Source: Micropterus salmoides (lineage: Eukaryota > Chordata > Actinopteri > Centrarchiformes > Centrarchidae). Taken from it: a stretch of DNA of 64,000 nt. Each line of letters begins with the position of its first letter. Within the stretch, counting starts at the first letter, position 1. Location of the stretch: assembly GCF_014851395.1 (NCBI RefSeq), contig NW_024044459.1, positions 1,612,001 through 1,676,000 of the forward strand, given 5' to 3'. The translations under genes were made by a program, and so were the position numbers. Shown in pieces: positions 1 to 36,696 of this stretch. Under the pieces are notes generated by a model. That model saw nothing but the letters and a program-made list of their open reading frames with translations. It was not told the DNA's origin and ran no database searches.

Positions 1-200
1 ACCATAAAACGTAGTGGGAGTCATCATGTGCAGTGCGTGACAGGACAATCGACTGTATGATTGACACGGCACAGCTGACACGCGCACATTAGTTTCTGTC
101 ATGGGTACTACACCTGCCAGACAGTAAAGTGTACTAAACTTTACAGTGTAGTGAGAACATTAACCAAAAACTGCAGTTAAAACTGGCTGGAGGGGGGCTT
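1..200. other. Left-edge intron sequence of NIBAN2; nothing recognised
   Basis: No exon, repeat or open frame that I can support. Confidence 0.5.
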
Positions 201-1100
201 TAAGACTCTTCAGCTGATCCAGAATGCTGCAGCACGTGTTCTGACAGGAACCAGGAAGAGAGATCATATTTCTCCTGTTTTAGCTTCTTTGCATTGGCTT
301 CCAGAATAGAATTTAAAATCATTCTTCTTACCTACAAAGCTCTTAATGGTCAGGCACCATCTTATCTTAAAGAGCTCATAGTATCTTACTACCCCACCAG
401 AGCACTGCGCTCCCAGAATGCAGGGTTACTTGTGGTTCCTAGAGTCTCCAAAAGTAGACTAGGAGCCAGAGTGTTCAGCTATCAAGCTCCTCTCCTGTGG
501 AACCAGGTTCCAGTTTGGGTTCAGGAGGCAGACACCATCTCCACATTTAAGAGTAGGCTTACGACTTTCCTCTTTGATAAAGCTTATAGTTAGGGATGAA
601 CCATCCCTTAGTTATGCTGCTATAGGCCTAGACTGCCGGGGGATTTCCTATGATGCACTGAGCTCCTCTCTCCTCTACTTTCTCTCCCTCTGTATGCAAC
701 CTTATCCCATTAAAGCATGTTACTAACACAACTTCTCCCCTTTCCCGTAGTCTTGTGCTTTCTCGTCCCTCTCCTCTCTCCTCCTATCACTTCCTGCAGG
801 TGTTTCTGGCTCTGGAGCTGTGGGGTCTGGATCTGTGGTTGCGGGTCACCTGCTGCCCCCGTGTTCCTGCTCGACACCCTCTGCTACAATTTGTTACTAG
901 TCTTATTATTATTTTTATAATAATCATTAACACTACTATAAATATCAATACCATTTTTCATTCAGTCTATAGCAACCTCTCTCTCTCTCACAAATGCTAC
1001 ACAATCATTCATATTTTAACATACCTTGATTTGTAATTGTGCATTATGAGCTACATACCACATCTACTCCGTTCTCATAAACTAGATTTCTTTGTTGTAG
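200..1100 (+). mobile_element. L2-like LINE, C-terminal end and 3' tail
   Basis: Reads LQLIQNAAARVLTGT, then SLHWLP, FKIILLTYKALNGQAPSYL, RSQNAGLLVVPRVSKSRLG and a final TFLFDKAYS stop at 593. This is the typical C-terminus of fish L2-type reverse transcriptases. The following 500 bases look like its pyrimidine-rich 3' untranslated region. Only this end is present. Confidence 0.8.
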
Positions 1101-1209
1101 CCTAATGTCTGTTACTGTAGCAACTATTACTATGAAACTAAGCAGACTTCACACTTTGAGCTTGAGTACCACATTCTGCAACTGGATATTTGGACTTCCT
1201 CACAAACAG

Positions 1210-1370
1210 ACCCCAGACAGTTTGGATTGGCGTACACACCTTCTCCACTCTAATGCTCAACACCGGAGCCCCCCCAAGGCTGTGTGCTCAGGCCCCACCA
1301 ACGACTGCATCCACGACATGGAGGCGACACCACCATCATTGGCTGGATTTCAAACAATAATGAGACTTCC
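1210..1370 (+). mobile_element. Short fragment of a second LINE family
   Basis: Short stretch reading like the RT core (LNTGAPPRLCAQAPP, then a degraded TTIIGWI segment) with stops. It is sandwiched between the two L2-like pieces. Confidence 0.45.
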
Positions 1371-1379
1371 TATCAGCTT

Positions 1380-2530
1380 TGTTATATTCAACTTCAGGCC
1401 CATCTCTAAACAGTCTTTCTTATCTAAAGTCCTGGAGAAAGTAGTTTTTACCCAGCTGCAAAAATTTTTAATTAATAATAATGTTTAGGAAAAGTTCCAG
1501 TCTGGCTTCAAACCCCGTCACAGCACAGATTCTGCACTTAAGAGTTTTTAATGACTTGATTTTAACTGTTGACTCAGGAGTCTCCACCATCCCAGTGCTC
1601 TTAGACTCCACTGCTGCCTTTGACACTCAATCCTCTTGTTACGGTTGGAAAACTGTGTGGGAATCAAAAGGTACTGCCCCTGGCCTCCATTTTTGAGAGG
1701 TATGAAGTCTCTTTCTACTGTTTTGCAGATGATGTTCAAATTTACAGTATTTGCCCCTGAATATTAAAACAAAGGGCTCACTGCAGCCTCTGCTTGACCG
1801 TATGAAGGACATCTAAAAACATGGATGAACGTAAACTTCCTCAACCTAAACGGAGACAAGACAGCGGTCATAGTGTTTGGACATCCTGAACTGCTTGATG
1901 GGGATTCTCTCGGTCCATTGACTTCAAATAAATCGCTCAACTGTAAGGAGTCTTGGTGTTGTATTGGATAGTGCGTTTAAATTTGATAAACAGATTGCCT
2001 CCACTGTTAGATCCTGCTTTTTCCAGTTGAGCCAAGGTAAAGGCCTATCTCCATCCTAAAGATTTGGAGAGGGTGATTAATGCCTTCTTAACTTCCCACC
2101 TTGACTATTGTATCTCCTTATATGTGGGCTTAGACAAGTCATCTATTCAGCGCCTGGAGTGAGTCCAAAATTCTGCTGCCTGCCTCCTGACAGGAAAGAA
2201 GACACCCATGTTGCGCTCACTCCACTGGCTTCCTGTTCATTACAGGATTGATTTTAAAATCTTACTTTTAACTTTTAAATGCCTTAATGGATTGGCTCCA
2301 TTGTACTTAACAGAGCTTCATGTTTACACTCCAGCTAGAGCGGGGAGATCTGCCAGTCTCCTCCTCCTGGATGTACCCAGAAGCAGACTTAAAACCAGAG
2401 GCGATTGAGCCTTTAGTGTAGCTGCCCCTAACCTGCGGAATAACCTGCCAGTCCATATCAGAACTGCCTCAACTCTAGAAGATTTTAAATCACTGTTAAA
2501 AACACATCTCATTTCTTTGGCATTTCCTTC
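1380..2530 (+). mobile_element. Decayed L2-like LINE (RT domain to C-terminus)
   Basis: Broken open frames give FRPISKQSFLSKVLEKVV, FQSGFKPRHSTDSAL-like text, a FADDVQIYS-like RT box, LNGDKTAVIVFG, and the C-terminal LRSLHWLPVHYRIDFKI and LNGLAPLYLTEL. Several stops and frame changes make it non-functional. Confidence 0.8.
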
Positions 2531-2875
2531 GAGTTAAGTCAGTTATTATTCCTGGCGATTTAAATATCACTATATATCGTATACTGTATGTTATAATGTT
2601 TTATTGCTGTACTTTTACTGTGTAAGTATTGTCTTATTGTTGTATTTTAAACTGTGAAGTGTGCCATGTCAATATCAATTTTATTTATAAAGACAGGGCC
2701 TCTAAACTATTCTGCATAACTTTAAGCTGTCTGGCTTCCAAAAGAAAATAAAAATCTGATCAAAACCACAACAGCACTTTGTAAATCCTAATTTTGGGTT
2801 TGTTTGAAATCCTCTCATACCAAGCCCCCACCAGGTGTCAGTCTCTTCTTAACAGCACACAAAATTGCATAGTCT

Positions 2876-2882
<7 letters not shown>

Positions 2883-2917
<35 letters not shown>
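2883..2917. repeat. (AC)n microsatellite
   Basis: Uninterrupted AC dinucleotides. Flanks (2531-2882 and 2918-3090) are LINE 3' tail-like or unremarkable. Confidence 0.95.
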
Positions 2918-2920
<3 letters not shown>

Positions 2921-3089
2921 CACTCCTTCTAGATTAGAGTTAATTTCCTATCACAGACCTGCGATTTCTTTCCATACCATTACCAATATCATAGTTGCCA
3001 TGTGCAAATATTACAGAAAGTGATTCTTCTAAGGCTGAATTTTGTTGAATGCAAATCTTCGATTTTATGCTAGCCCTCCATGTATCTCT

Positions 3090-3560
3090 GCTTCTCCTGC
3101 CCAAACAGTAAAATCTGTCAAAGTGTGGACAGATGAGGCTACAGCAGCTCTACAGTAATGTTTTGTACAGAAAGGCCGCCACCGAGGAGAACCCCATCAA
3201 CCTTAAGGAATATACATCAGTGACATCATACATCTGCAAATGTGTTGATGTGGTAAAGACAATAAAATCCATTCACCAACCAGAAAGCCTGGATGAATGG
3301 AGAGGTGAGGGCTCTATGTAGAGCCAAAAGAGCAGCATTTGCAGAGTGAGACTGAAAGCTGGCATCCAGGAGGCAAAGCAAAGACATCAGCAGAGACTGG
3401 AGAGAGACCTCAACACCAAAGTCATGTGGCAGGCCTTCAAAAATATCAAAGGCTACAAAAGCAGGAGCTTTTGGGGCATTGACTTATGCATGGGTGGCAT
3501 GAAGTATATTCAGAAATCTACAATACAAAATAGGAACTAAGGTCCAGCCTCTGACCGGGG
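3090..3560 (+). mobile_element. Decayed Tx1/jockey-type LINE fragment
   Basis: Frames with stops give VKVWTDEATAALQ, then LKEYTSVTSYICKCVDVV and AKQRHQQRLERDLNTKVMWQ. This is the linker between endonuclease and RT in a fish LINE family. A related piece lies at 24,330-24,720 (VKVWTGEATVVLQ). Confidence 0.65.
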
Positions 3561-3660
3561 AGACAGGCAAGTTTTAGGATAATGGGGTGGCAGATTTCCT
3601 GCACTCGCTCCTGCATGGAGTAGCCAACCACATGTGAACATATAGATAAAAGTATATCTG

Positions 3661-4224
3661 TGTGTGTGTGTATATATCTATATCTCTCTCTCTCTATATC
3701 TATCTATATATCTATCTATATATATCTATATCTCTCTCTCTCTCTATATCTATCTATATATATATCTATATCTCTCTCTCTCTCTATATCTATCTATATA
3801 TATATATCTATATATCTCTCTATATCTCTCTATATATCTCTATATCTATATCTCTATATATCTATCTATATCTATCTATATCTATCTATATCTATCTATC
3901 TATCTATATCTCTATATCTATCTATCTATCTATATCTATATATCTATCTATCTATCTATATCTATATATCTATCTATCTATCTATATCTATATATCTATC
4001 TATCTATCTATATCTATATATCTATCTATCTATCTATATCTATCTATATCTATCTATATCTATCTATATCTATCTATATCTATCTATATCTATCTATATC
4101 TATCTATATCTATCTATATCTATCTATCTCTATCTATCTCTATCTATCTATCTATCTATATCTATCTATCTATCTATCTATATCTATCTATATCTATATC
4201 TATATCTATATCTATATCTATATA
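3661..4224. repeat. Compound TATC/TA/TC microsatellite, ~560 bp
   Basis: Runs of TATATC, TATC and TC. The long Ser/Ile/Tyr open frames through it in all three plus frames are repeat artefacts. Confidence 0.97.
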
Positions 4225-4993
4225 AAAATGGTAAAAGTATCAGTGGTCTGGAAAACAGCTATGACGTCTGATGGAGCCACGTATGTACAAGGGGCTCTCA
4301 CTTGACTGCAGAGGGTCTTCTTGTTTTATAACCATGTTTGGTCATTACACTTAGCTCTTCAGTTCTGATACAAGATAATGAGAGTAAAGAAATATGCAAC
4401 CACAATATGACTTTATTATGTTCTTAGGAATGTTTCCTAAAATACATGGCTTCATGGTGGAGAGGGGCAGGATAAGTACTGGGATTGAGTTGCTCCACAA
4501 AAAAAAAAAAGCTAACCTCAATAAATTATGCACTAAATACAACTGAAACTATACTGGCACAGAACATATAAGGATGAGACTTGCTAATTAAAAAGGGGAC
4601 TGTTGCATCATCATGTTATTTTGCAACTGAGATAAACTTGTTTGAAGGCTTTTGAGCCACTCTCTTCAGCTTATAGCCCTAGGCCACCACAGACTAAATG
4701 AAAGTTCATATTTCTCCCATAAACCTGCCCCACAGAATCAGGGTAGGCTCTTTATTACTATGCATTGGTGCCTGTATTGGTTTTAACAACTTATTGTGTT
4801 GTATACCTAAAAATTGCTATGTATTACACTACTTAATCATCAAACAATTGGGAGCATTAGCATAACAACCAAAATAAGAACATAGTCTAACTGCCACTAC
4901 TCATATAAGCTGGTGAGCACATGGTGCATCAGTGCATTTATTATCCCATGTGTGAGCAGGATGTAGTGTTGATCATTAGTTGGCTAGACTTAC
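4225..4993. other. NIBAN2 intron 5 sequence; nothing recognised
   Basis: No exon-like segment or known repeat seen. Exon 6 of NIBAN2 is not here. Confidence 0.5.
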
Positions 4994-29652
<24,659 letters not shown>

Positions 29653-32335
29653 GTTGGATGAACCTCAAAGCCCCAGACTGACTGGTCTACAACTAGTCGT
29701 TAAAACAGACGCGGGAAAATCCGTTCAGAGAAATGTTGACTCCTGAAGTAGCCTTCTCACCTCCTCTCCAACATGCCCTAACTGAGCAAAGTTTAGAGAA
29801 CAGACGGCCAGCAGCAAACACTCAAGGAGGTACACCAAGGAGGTTGGGCTGGGTGAGCTGGCAGAGTACAAACTGACGGTGTCAGTGAACACACCCTCTT
29901 TAAAGAAAAACTCCCTCCTTCCAGCCGCGGTGCGTTCAGGCTATGTGGGAAAAGTGGCAGACACGAGCTTCAGAATTGAAAATACCTCTTCACCAGAGAC
30001 CCAGGTTAAGCAGGTTAATAATCTGGAATCCAATGATGCGTTCAAGTCACGGATTTCCTTTTAATTATTTGAATTCATTTGAAATAATTTTGAGCTTGGT
30101 ACTGTTGGTTAGATGTTGGTCAGATGCTTTATGTTCTGGGAAATTGTGATGGCGTGTTTTCACTATTTCCAGAGAGAAAAAATGAGCTCCCCTCAACAAC
30201 AGTAAAATCACATGTTTCCATTATTTGCATGAGTAACAGTCAGAGGACATTTCTCTTTCTAAAATGGGTACTTTTACTTTTAATACTTAGATTTTTTTGA
30301 GTAGGCCTATACTGAGTGGTACTTCTACTTAAGTTAATGATCTGCTGAATACTTAGTCTGACAAACACACACACATATAACTGATCAACTTGAATTATTA
30401 CTTGTGTGTTTGCCATGTCAGAAATTGCTTACAAAGCCATACTAATAGTACTTTTTTACTTTTGATACTTAAGTATTTTTAAAAGCAGGTACTTTTGTAC
30501 TTTGACACAAATCTAAATGTAAATTGAAGACCTTTACTTCTAGTGAAGTAATATTTAGCAAGAGTAGCCTATCTGTACTTTTACTGTAGTGCAGGATTTG
30601 AGTACTTTGTCCACCACTTGTTACTCGTTAACTGTGTTCTCATCTAAGTACCTCACATTGGTTGGTAATCTACAACAGACAGTAAATGTAGCATTTTTTT
30701 TTAAGTTTTCAAATTTTGGGGCATTATTAACGTTTTCCTGAATAACTTTCATGCAGAGTGACTTGCTGACATACATTTACATGCAGAAAAGGATTTACAG
30801 GTTCAAACTTTATGTTACCTTTTAGATGATGGTTTACAATTTACAGTATGCACTTTCATGGGTGTTGCCATTGTGGTGTGACATCAGACTGCTCTTCATG
30901 CTTTTCCACAAGTTTACAAATAGGAACTGAGTGGGGTTTCTTTGTACTTTATCTAGTTGGAGGTTGGAAAACTTTGCGTTCTGATTTGTCTGAAATGAAG
31001 CATTCTGAGATGGGGAAACTCCAGCTTTGGTTCCAGAACAGCTGATCTGAGTTCAGTCAGCTCTAAGTAATCACTCTGAGTTAAGCATGTGCTGCGGAAT
31101 GAAAAAACAGCCATCAAGAATGGAGCTCTTATACTCTTATACAACAGGTAAATAAAGAATAGCCTCTGTTTTAATCCACACGAGCTACAAATATAAATGC
31201 AACACACAGCAGCACAAAGCAAGTTCCACTGTAAAACTGTCCCCCTCTCACTGTCTGAGTCTGTCAGTTCAACAGGTTCCTGTGGTGTGCTTTGTCCTGT
31301 CTTGGTTGTACTCTATCTGCCCCTATTTTGACTCTCACTGTCCCTTTTAATTTGTTGCAGCTCCATTTCCCCTGTAATCATTAGCTCTTTCTCATCATTA
31401 TTCTCCTCACCATCCCTATTTTTGCTTCCAGCCACCATGGGGAGCTGTCCTGTCCTGAAATGGATTGGCTGTTAATGGTAGTGGGTCTGCTCTAGACCCC
31501 TTTGAACCGTTTTCATCTCTTTCCCTGCTTTCATCATTCACTATCTCCACTTTCTTGATAGATTCCTTATATATGTCTCCCTATTTCCTAAACCAACTTA
31601 ACACTTGTCTTTTCCCTACACTTTTGTCATTGGTGGCAGACACATTTGGGGTGGGGATGTGGATAAGAGACATGCCTTTGCTGTGAGAAACACTTGTTAA
31701 TGCATTCTAGAATTTGCTTTTTATGTTCTGGGTGTTTTCTGCTCAGCATTGCTCTGGTGGTTTCCCCTTCTGTGTTGTTTTTGAGTTTCGCTGTCTCTTT
31801 GTCAAGTTCTCTAGTTCTGATCAACTACTATTTTACCGACAGCTGTGTCTGATTTATAATACTTCCCACAGAATAATAGAAAAGTCAGTCTGTATTTTCA
31901 TGTTTTAGATTAATCAGTTGTGCCTACTCCAACGTTTGAGAGGAATGTGCCCCCCCCAGCTCATTGACAATGTGTAGTAGTATTGTTGCAAAACCAGTGA
32001 ATTTCATCCGTTCACAAATGAAACCAATTTGGGTAACCATCTTTGAATGCAATCATTTCTCTTTCAGTTGATCTACTGAGTTTTCCTTCTGCCTCTATTG
32101 GTTCCAATCAGATTTTTGTCTAATACTGTCCAAGATAAATCTTACACTTACTTTACCATATACCGTTAAACATATACTCCACTCCGGCTCTAACTTGTAT
32201 TCTATTGCTGTTACTCCAAAATTCTTTCTTTACTTTCTTTCCCAGAAATGTATTGCCACTGGCAAGTTAAGGTTCTTGTTCCTCTCTTGTTTTTTTGAAT
32301 CGTACTCACGGTTTCAATACCCCCTTTAATATATG
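29653..32335. other. Intergenic region upstream of NIBAN2
   Basis: Should hold the NIBAN2 promoter and 5' untranslated region near 29,650-29,900; no clear TATA box. Contains an AAGTAC-type MITE (30,266-30,620, ending GTACTTTGTCCACCACTT), repeat B copy 2 (30,840-31,060) and a SINE head fragment (31,640-31,690, GGATGTGGATAAGAGACATG). Confidence 0.45.
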
Positions 32336-33231
32336 AAAACATTAAAAACCGCGAATACAAGAGCCATACCGTCTCAGACGTCACCCGGGTCAACAAGATC
32401 CGTGTCAGCTGCTAGGGATCCAGGGCAACCTGATGACAAATGTTCTACTGGAACAAGACATTCATGGACTAGAGCAGAAAATATGGATCTGATGCAATGC
32501 TACTATACAAGCAATCCCGGTGAGAGGGGTTATATGCAGAGACTGTGGGATATATGGATGCTTCGAAACCCATTATCAACACTGATCCTAGAGATGCTTG
32601 GCTATAAGATGAACACCACAAGCCACAAAGAGCATTACCCCCCATGGAGGAGAAGGCTAGAGGCCAAGATCAAGGCAACACAAATAGAGGTTAGTCAGCT
32701 GTCAGAGCTAAAGAAAGTTGCAAGGAAGGGGCTACCTAAGAAATACAGCAAGCTGTCGATACCTGTCAATATCTGCAGACTGCCAAACAAAGACTTACCG
32801 CTCTGGCTACCTGCCTAAAGAGATACAAGGGAGAAGAAGAAGCCAGGAGAATAAACCGGATGTTCTCCACCGAACCATCCAAAGTGTACTTTCAGTGGCA
32901 GGGTAATAACACAAGATCAGATCCACCCAGGGCTGAGACTGAACAGTACTGGAAGAACATATGGAGAAAGAGGCATCCCACAAGACCAATGCACAGTGGG
33001 TAGTGGATCTAAGAACAACTCACGGCAATCTCCCAGAACAAGATACAGTAACCATTACAACGGCAGACATCCAAGAAATAGTGGCAGATATGAAGAGCTG
33101 GACAGCACCAAGCCCTGACATGATCCACACCTACCAGCTGAAGAAACTAACTGCACTCCATGAATGCCTGGCAGCACAAATGAACCAACTGCTGATGGAT
33201 GGGACCCACCCAGAAGGGTTAACCCAAGGAC

Positions 33232-34057
33232 TGTTAGGAGTGTGGTTTTGTTTTCACGTCTTTCCTGTTTTAGTCTGTTTTTGGTTCTGTGTTTCTCAGT
33301 GTAGCCTTGTTTATTATTTTATTCATTCACATGTCCTAGTTTACTTGGTATCTGTTTTCATGGGTTTGATTTTGGATTCTGTGTTTCTACAGCTTTATTT
33401 GATCTTGTCATGTTTAGGGTTTTGTAGCTATGTTTAGTCCTTTGTTCATTCGCATGTTTAAGTTTTCTTAGTATCTGTCTTGTCTCGTATTCTAGTTATT
33501 TCCTGCATTTGTATTCGTGTCTTAGTGTCTACTCCTGGTCTGTGTACTTCTGTATTATTTTGTCCATGTTTGCTCTGTGTTCTGTTCAATCTTAGTCTGT
33601 TTTCCCTGTTAGTTGTATTTTTTGGTATATTAGTGATCTGTCTGCCTATGTTCTGGTTCAGTTATTTATATTCTGTTTCTTCCTGGTTATTAATTTTCCT
33701 ATGGCTTTATTGGTGTCTGTCTGTTTCCCCTGCTGTCTCTCTGCCTGCCTGTGACTCATTAGTCCTGATCCCCCTCACCTGTGTTGCTCCCGCCCTGCTC
33801 GTTAGTCTCTGTGTATATATATGCCTGCTTGTGTCTTCAGTCTTTGTTGTTGAGTGTTCTCCTGTGCTTTGTTCTCTGTGTTTTTGGATCTTACCTTTGG
33901 ATAGTACTTTGTTCCTTGTTTGTGGATTTTGACTGTGGATTATGTTTGTGTTTGAAATGCCTTTGTTTGGACTCTTGCCTCAATCTCCTGTGGAAGCCTG
34001 TTCGTATTGTCTGCATTTGGGTCCACACCTCAGTCTGCACTCAGCTTACCCATCACA
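33232..34057 (+). mobile_element. Solo LTR inserted in the LINE
   Basis: Begins TGTTAGG and ends CATCACA, flanked by AGGAC on both sides (33227-33231 and 34058-34062). The 5-bp duplication and TG...CA ends are LTR features. The sequence is T/G-rich without an internal coding region. Removing it brings LINE coding text from both sides together. Confidence 0.82.
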
Positions 34058-34354
34058 AGGACGGACAGTCCTGATCATGAAGAATCCCCAGAAAGGAACA
34101 ATCCCATCCAACTACCGGCCAATAACCTGCCTCTGCACAACATGGAAGCATCATCAGGCATCATAGCGATGACAGGAGATGAGTAGGCACATGGCTCAAT
34201 ACATGGATAGGGCCCAGAAGGAAATGGGAAGTAATACCAGGGGAGCCAAGCACCAGCTACTGGTTGATAGAGCAGTCACTCGATGCTGCAAGACCAGGCA
34301 GACCAATCTGTGCACCGCCTGGATTGACTACAAGAAAGCCTACGACTCACTGCC

Positions 34355-34470
34355 ACATACAATTCAATTCAATTCAGTTTTATTTATATAGCGCCAAATC
34401 ACAACAAAAGTTATCTCACAGCGCTTTTCATAAAAGAGCAGGTCTAGACCATACTCTGTGATGATATTTA
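34355..34470. repeat. Short fish repeat inserted in the LINE
   Basis: CAATTCAATTCAATTCAGTT, TTATTTATATAGCGCCAAAT and CACAGCGCTTTTCATAAAAG, a frequent fish interspersed repeat, splits the RT domain between YDSLPHT and the next block. Confidence 0.75.
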
Positions 34471-36135
34471 CAGAAGCCCAACAGTTCCCATCCATACATG
34501 GATACTAGAATGCTTGGAAATGTACAAGATCAACAAGACACTAATAGCCTTCATCAAGAACTCAATGGGGCTGTGGAAAACAAGTCTGGAAGTCAACTCA
34601 AAGCCAAATGCACAAGTCACCATCAAGTGCAGCATATACCAAGGCGATGCACTATCCCCACTGCTGTTCTGCATAGGCCTGAACCCCCTCATCCAGATCA
34701 TCACAAAGACTGGCTACGGATACCGGTTCCGAAGTGGAACAACCATCAGTCACCTCCTCTACATGGATGACATCAAGCTGTATGCCAGAAATGTGCGAGA
34801 CATCGACTCACTGATCCACACTACCAGGATCTACAGCAACGACACTGGAATGTCGTTCGGACTGGACAAGTGTGGTCGCATGGTATCAAAAAGAGGGAAG
34901 ATGATCAGAACCGAGGGGATTGAACTACCAGAAGGCCACATTGCAGATGTTCAGGACAGCTACAAATACCTTGGGGTGCCGCAGGCTAACGGAAACTATG
35001 AGGAGGCAGCAAGGAAGTCCGCCACAGCCAAATACCTACAGAGAGTAAGGCAGGTCCTGAAAAGTCAGCTAAATGGGAAAAACAAGATCCGAGCCATCAA
35101 CACATACGCCAGTCATCAGATACCCCGCGGGTATAATAAACTGGCAAAGGAGGAGATAGAGGCTACTGATATCAAGACGAGAAAGCTCCTCACAATGCAT
35201 AGAGCGATTAATCTGAAAACATACCAATCAGATGAAACAACAAAGATCCAGGAGTACATCAGGAAGATGGCCCCCAAAGATGAAGGCTTAGTGAGTACCT
35301 CAGGCAGCAGAAACCCGAGGGTGAGGACAAGAAAGATGAAGAACCTTCATGGAGGGACAAGCCGCTGCACGGCATGTACCACAGACAAATAGAAGAAGTG
35401 GCTGATATCAAGAAATCCTACCAGTGGCTGGAAAAAGCTGGACTGAAGGACAGCACAGAAGCGCTAATCATGGCGGCACAAAAACAGGCACTCAGTACAA
35501 GATCAATAGAGGCTGGGGTCTACCACACCAGGCAGGACCCCAGGTGCGGACTGTGCAAGGATGCCCCTGAGACAGTACAGCACATAACAGCAGGGTGTAA
35601 GATGCAGGCAGGAAGTGCGTACATGGAGCGCCATAACCAGGTAGCTGGCATAGTGTACAGGAACATCTGCCATGAGTATGGGCTGGAAGTCCCAAGGTCA
35701 AAATGGAAGACACCTCCTAAGGTAGTTGAGGATGACCGAGCTAAGATCCTGTGGGACTTCAAGATCCAGACTGACAAACTGGTGATGGCTAACCAACCAG
35801 ACATAGTGTTGATTGACAAACAGCAGAAGAAGGCTGCAGGGATAGATGTGGAAATCCCAAGCGACAGCAACATCAAGAAGAAGGAACACAAGAAGCTTGA
35901 GAAATACCAAGGGCTGAAAGAAGAGCTAGAAAACATGTAGAAAGTAAGAGCAACAGTGGTGCCAGTGATAATCGGAGCACAGGGGGCTGTGACTCCCAAA
36001 CTGGGAGAGTGGCTACAGCAGATTCCAGGTAAAGAGGTCTCTGTCCAGAAGAGTGCAGTCCTAGGAACAGCTAAGATACTGTGCAGAACCCTCAAACTCC
36101 CAGGCCTCTGGTAGAGGACCCGAGCTTGAGGATGA

Positions 36136-36690
36136 CACATACCACCCCGCAAGGAGTGATAGGGGGATTTTTTAAATTTTTTTATACATATATATATATA
36201 AGGTAAGATATTACAGATAAGATATTCCTTTATTAATTCCCTGTAGGGGAAATTAAAGTTACAGAGGGATGTAAAGAAAGAGGAACAAAATATAATAAAA
36301 GTACTGTAGAATCAGTTAGCAATGAACTGAATTTGACCTTGGTCCAGTAACTGTGGCACAATGCTCCGCATGATTTCCCAACTTGATTAAACATGGCTCC
36401 AGTGCTTGCCGTCAAGACAGATTAATCTGAAAACATACCAATCAGTTTAAAACAAAAAATAGAAACAGTACACAAGAAACAGCTGTTTAAAACATTCATT
36501 TCTTATTTTTCAATTCCTCACTGTAAAACTGGGATTACATGTAAATCATGCTTATTAGTAGTGTTTCAAGACAAAATAAAAATAAAAATTCTCACATGGT
36601 GAATAAAAATTCACCATGTCAGATTTGCATGTGCACATCTTGTAGCAGTTGTATTTATCTACATACTAATGTGCAGATTTGGCTCTATGC
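36136..36690. other. Sequence between the LINE and the Maverick
   Basis: TA run at about 36,184-36,200, then a LINE-tail-like TTCCTTTATTAATTCCCTGT piece. 36,420-36,446 repeats 26 bases of the LINE interior (35,211-35,237). The rest is unassigned. Confidence 0.5.
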
Positions 36691-36696
36691 TTTATA
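36691..36696. repeat. Maverick target-site duplication, left copy (TTTATA)
   Basis: Six bases immediately before the AGAGAG terminus, matched exactly by 52095-52100. Confidence 0.93.

Larger units (their letters stand above)
32336..36135 (+). mobile_element. R4/Dong-like LINE (restriction-like endonuclease type), interrupted
   Basis: Broken frames from about 32,333 to 35,940 form one element. RT segments include WTAPSPDMIHTYQLKKL, IPSNYRPITCL, AWIDYKKAYDSLPHT, IYQGDALSPLLFCIGLNPL, HLLYMDDIKLYA and YKYLGVPQANG. The C-terminal endonuclease region has CGLCKDAPETVQHITAGC, then ILWDFKIQTD, NQPDIVLIDK and AAGIDVEIP. This fits the R4/Dong or neighbouring Rex6/NeSL clades. It carries a solo LTR (33,232-34,057) and a second insertion (about 34,355-34,470). 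Long frames survive (34,514-35,392 and 35,374-35,940), so decay is moderate. Confidence 0.85.

Noticed and set aside
3660..4305. Three overlapping ~200-codon plus-strand frames rich in Ser, Ile, Tyr and Leu
   Set aside because: They are translations of a TATC/TA microsatellite in all frames; not a gene.
33232..34057. Hydrophobic 150-codon frame that looks like a membrane protein
   Set aside because: It lies wholly inside the solo LTR; T-rich DNA gives Leu/Phe/Val-rich text.
35520..36152. 210-codon minus-strand frame
   Set aside because: Antisense shadow of the LINE endonuclease region.
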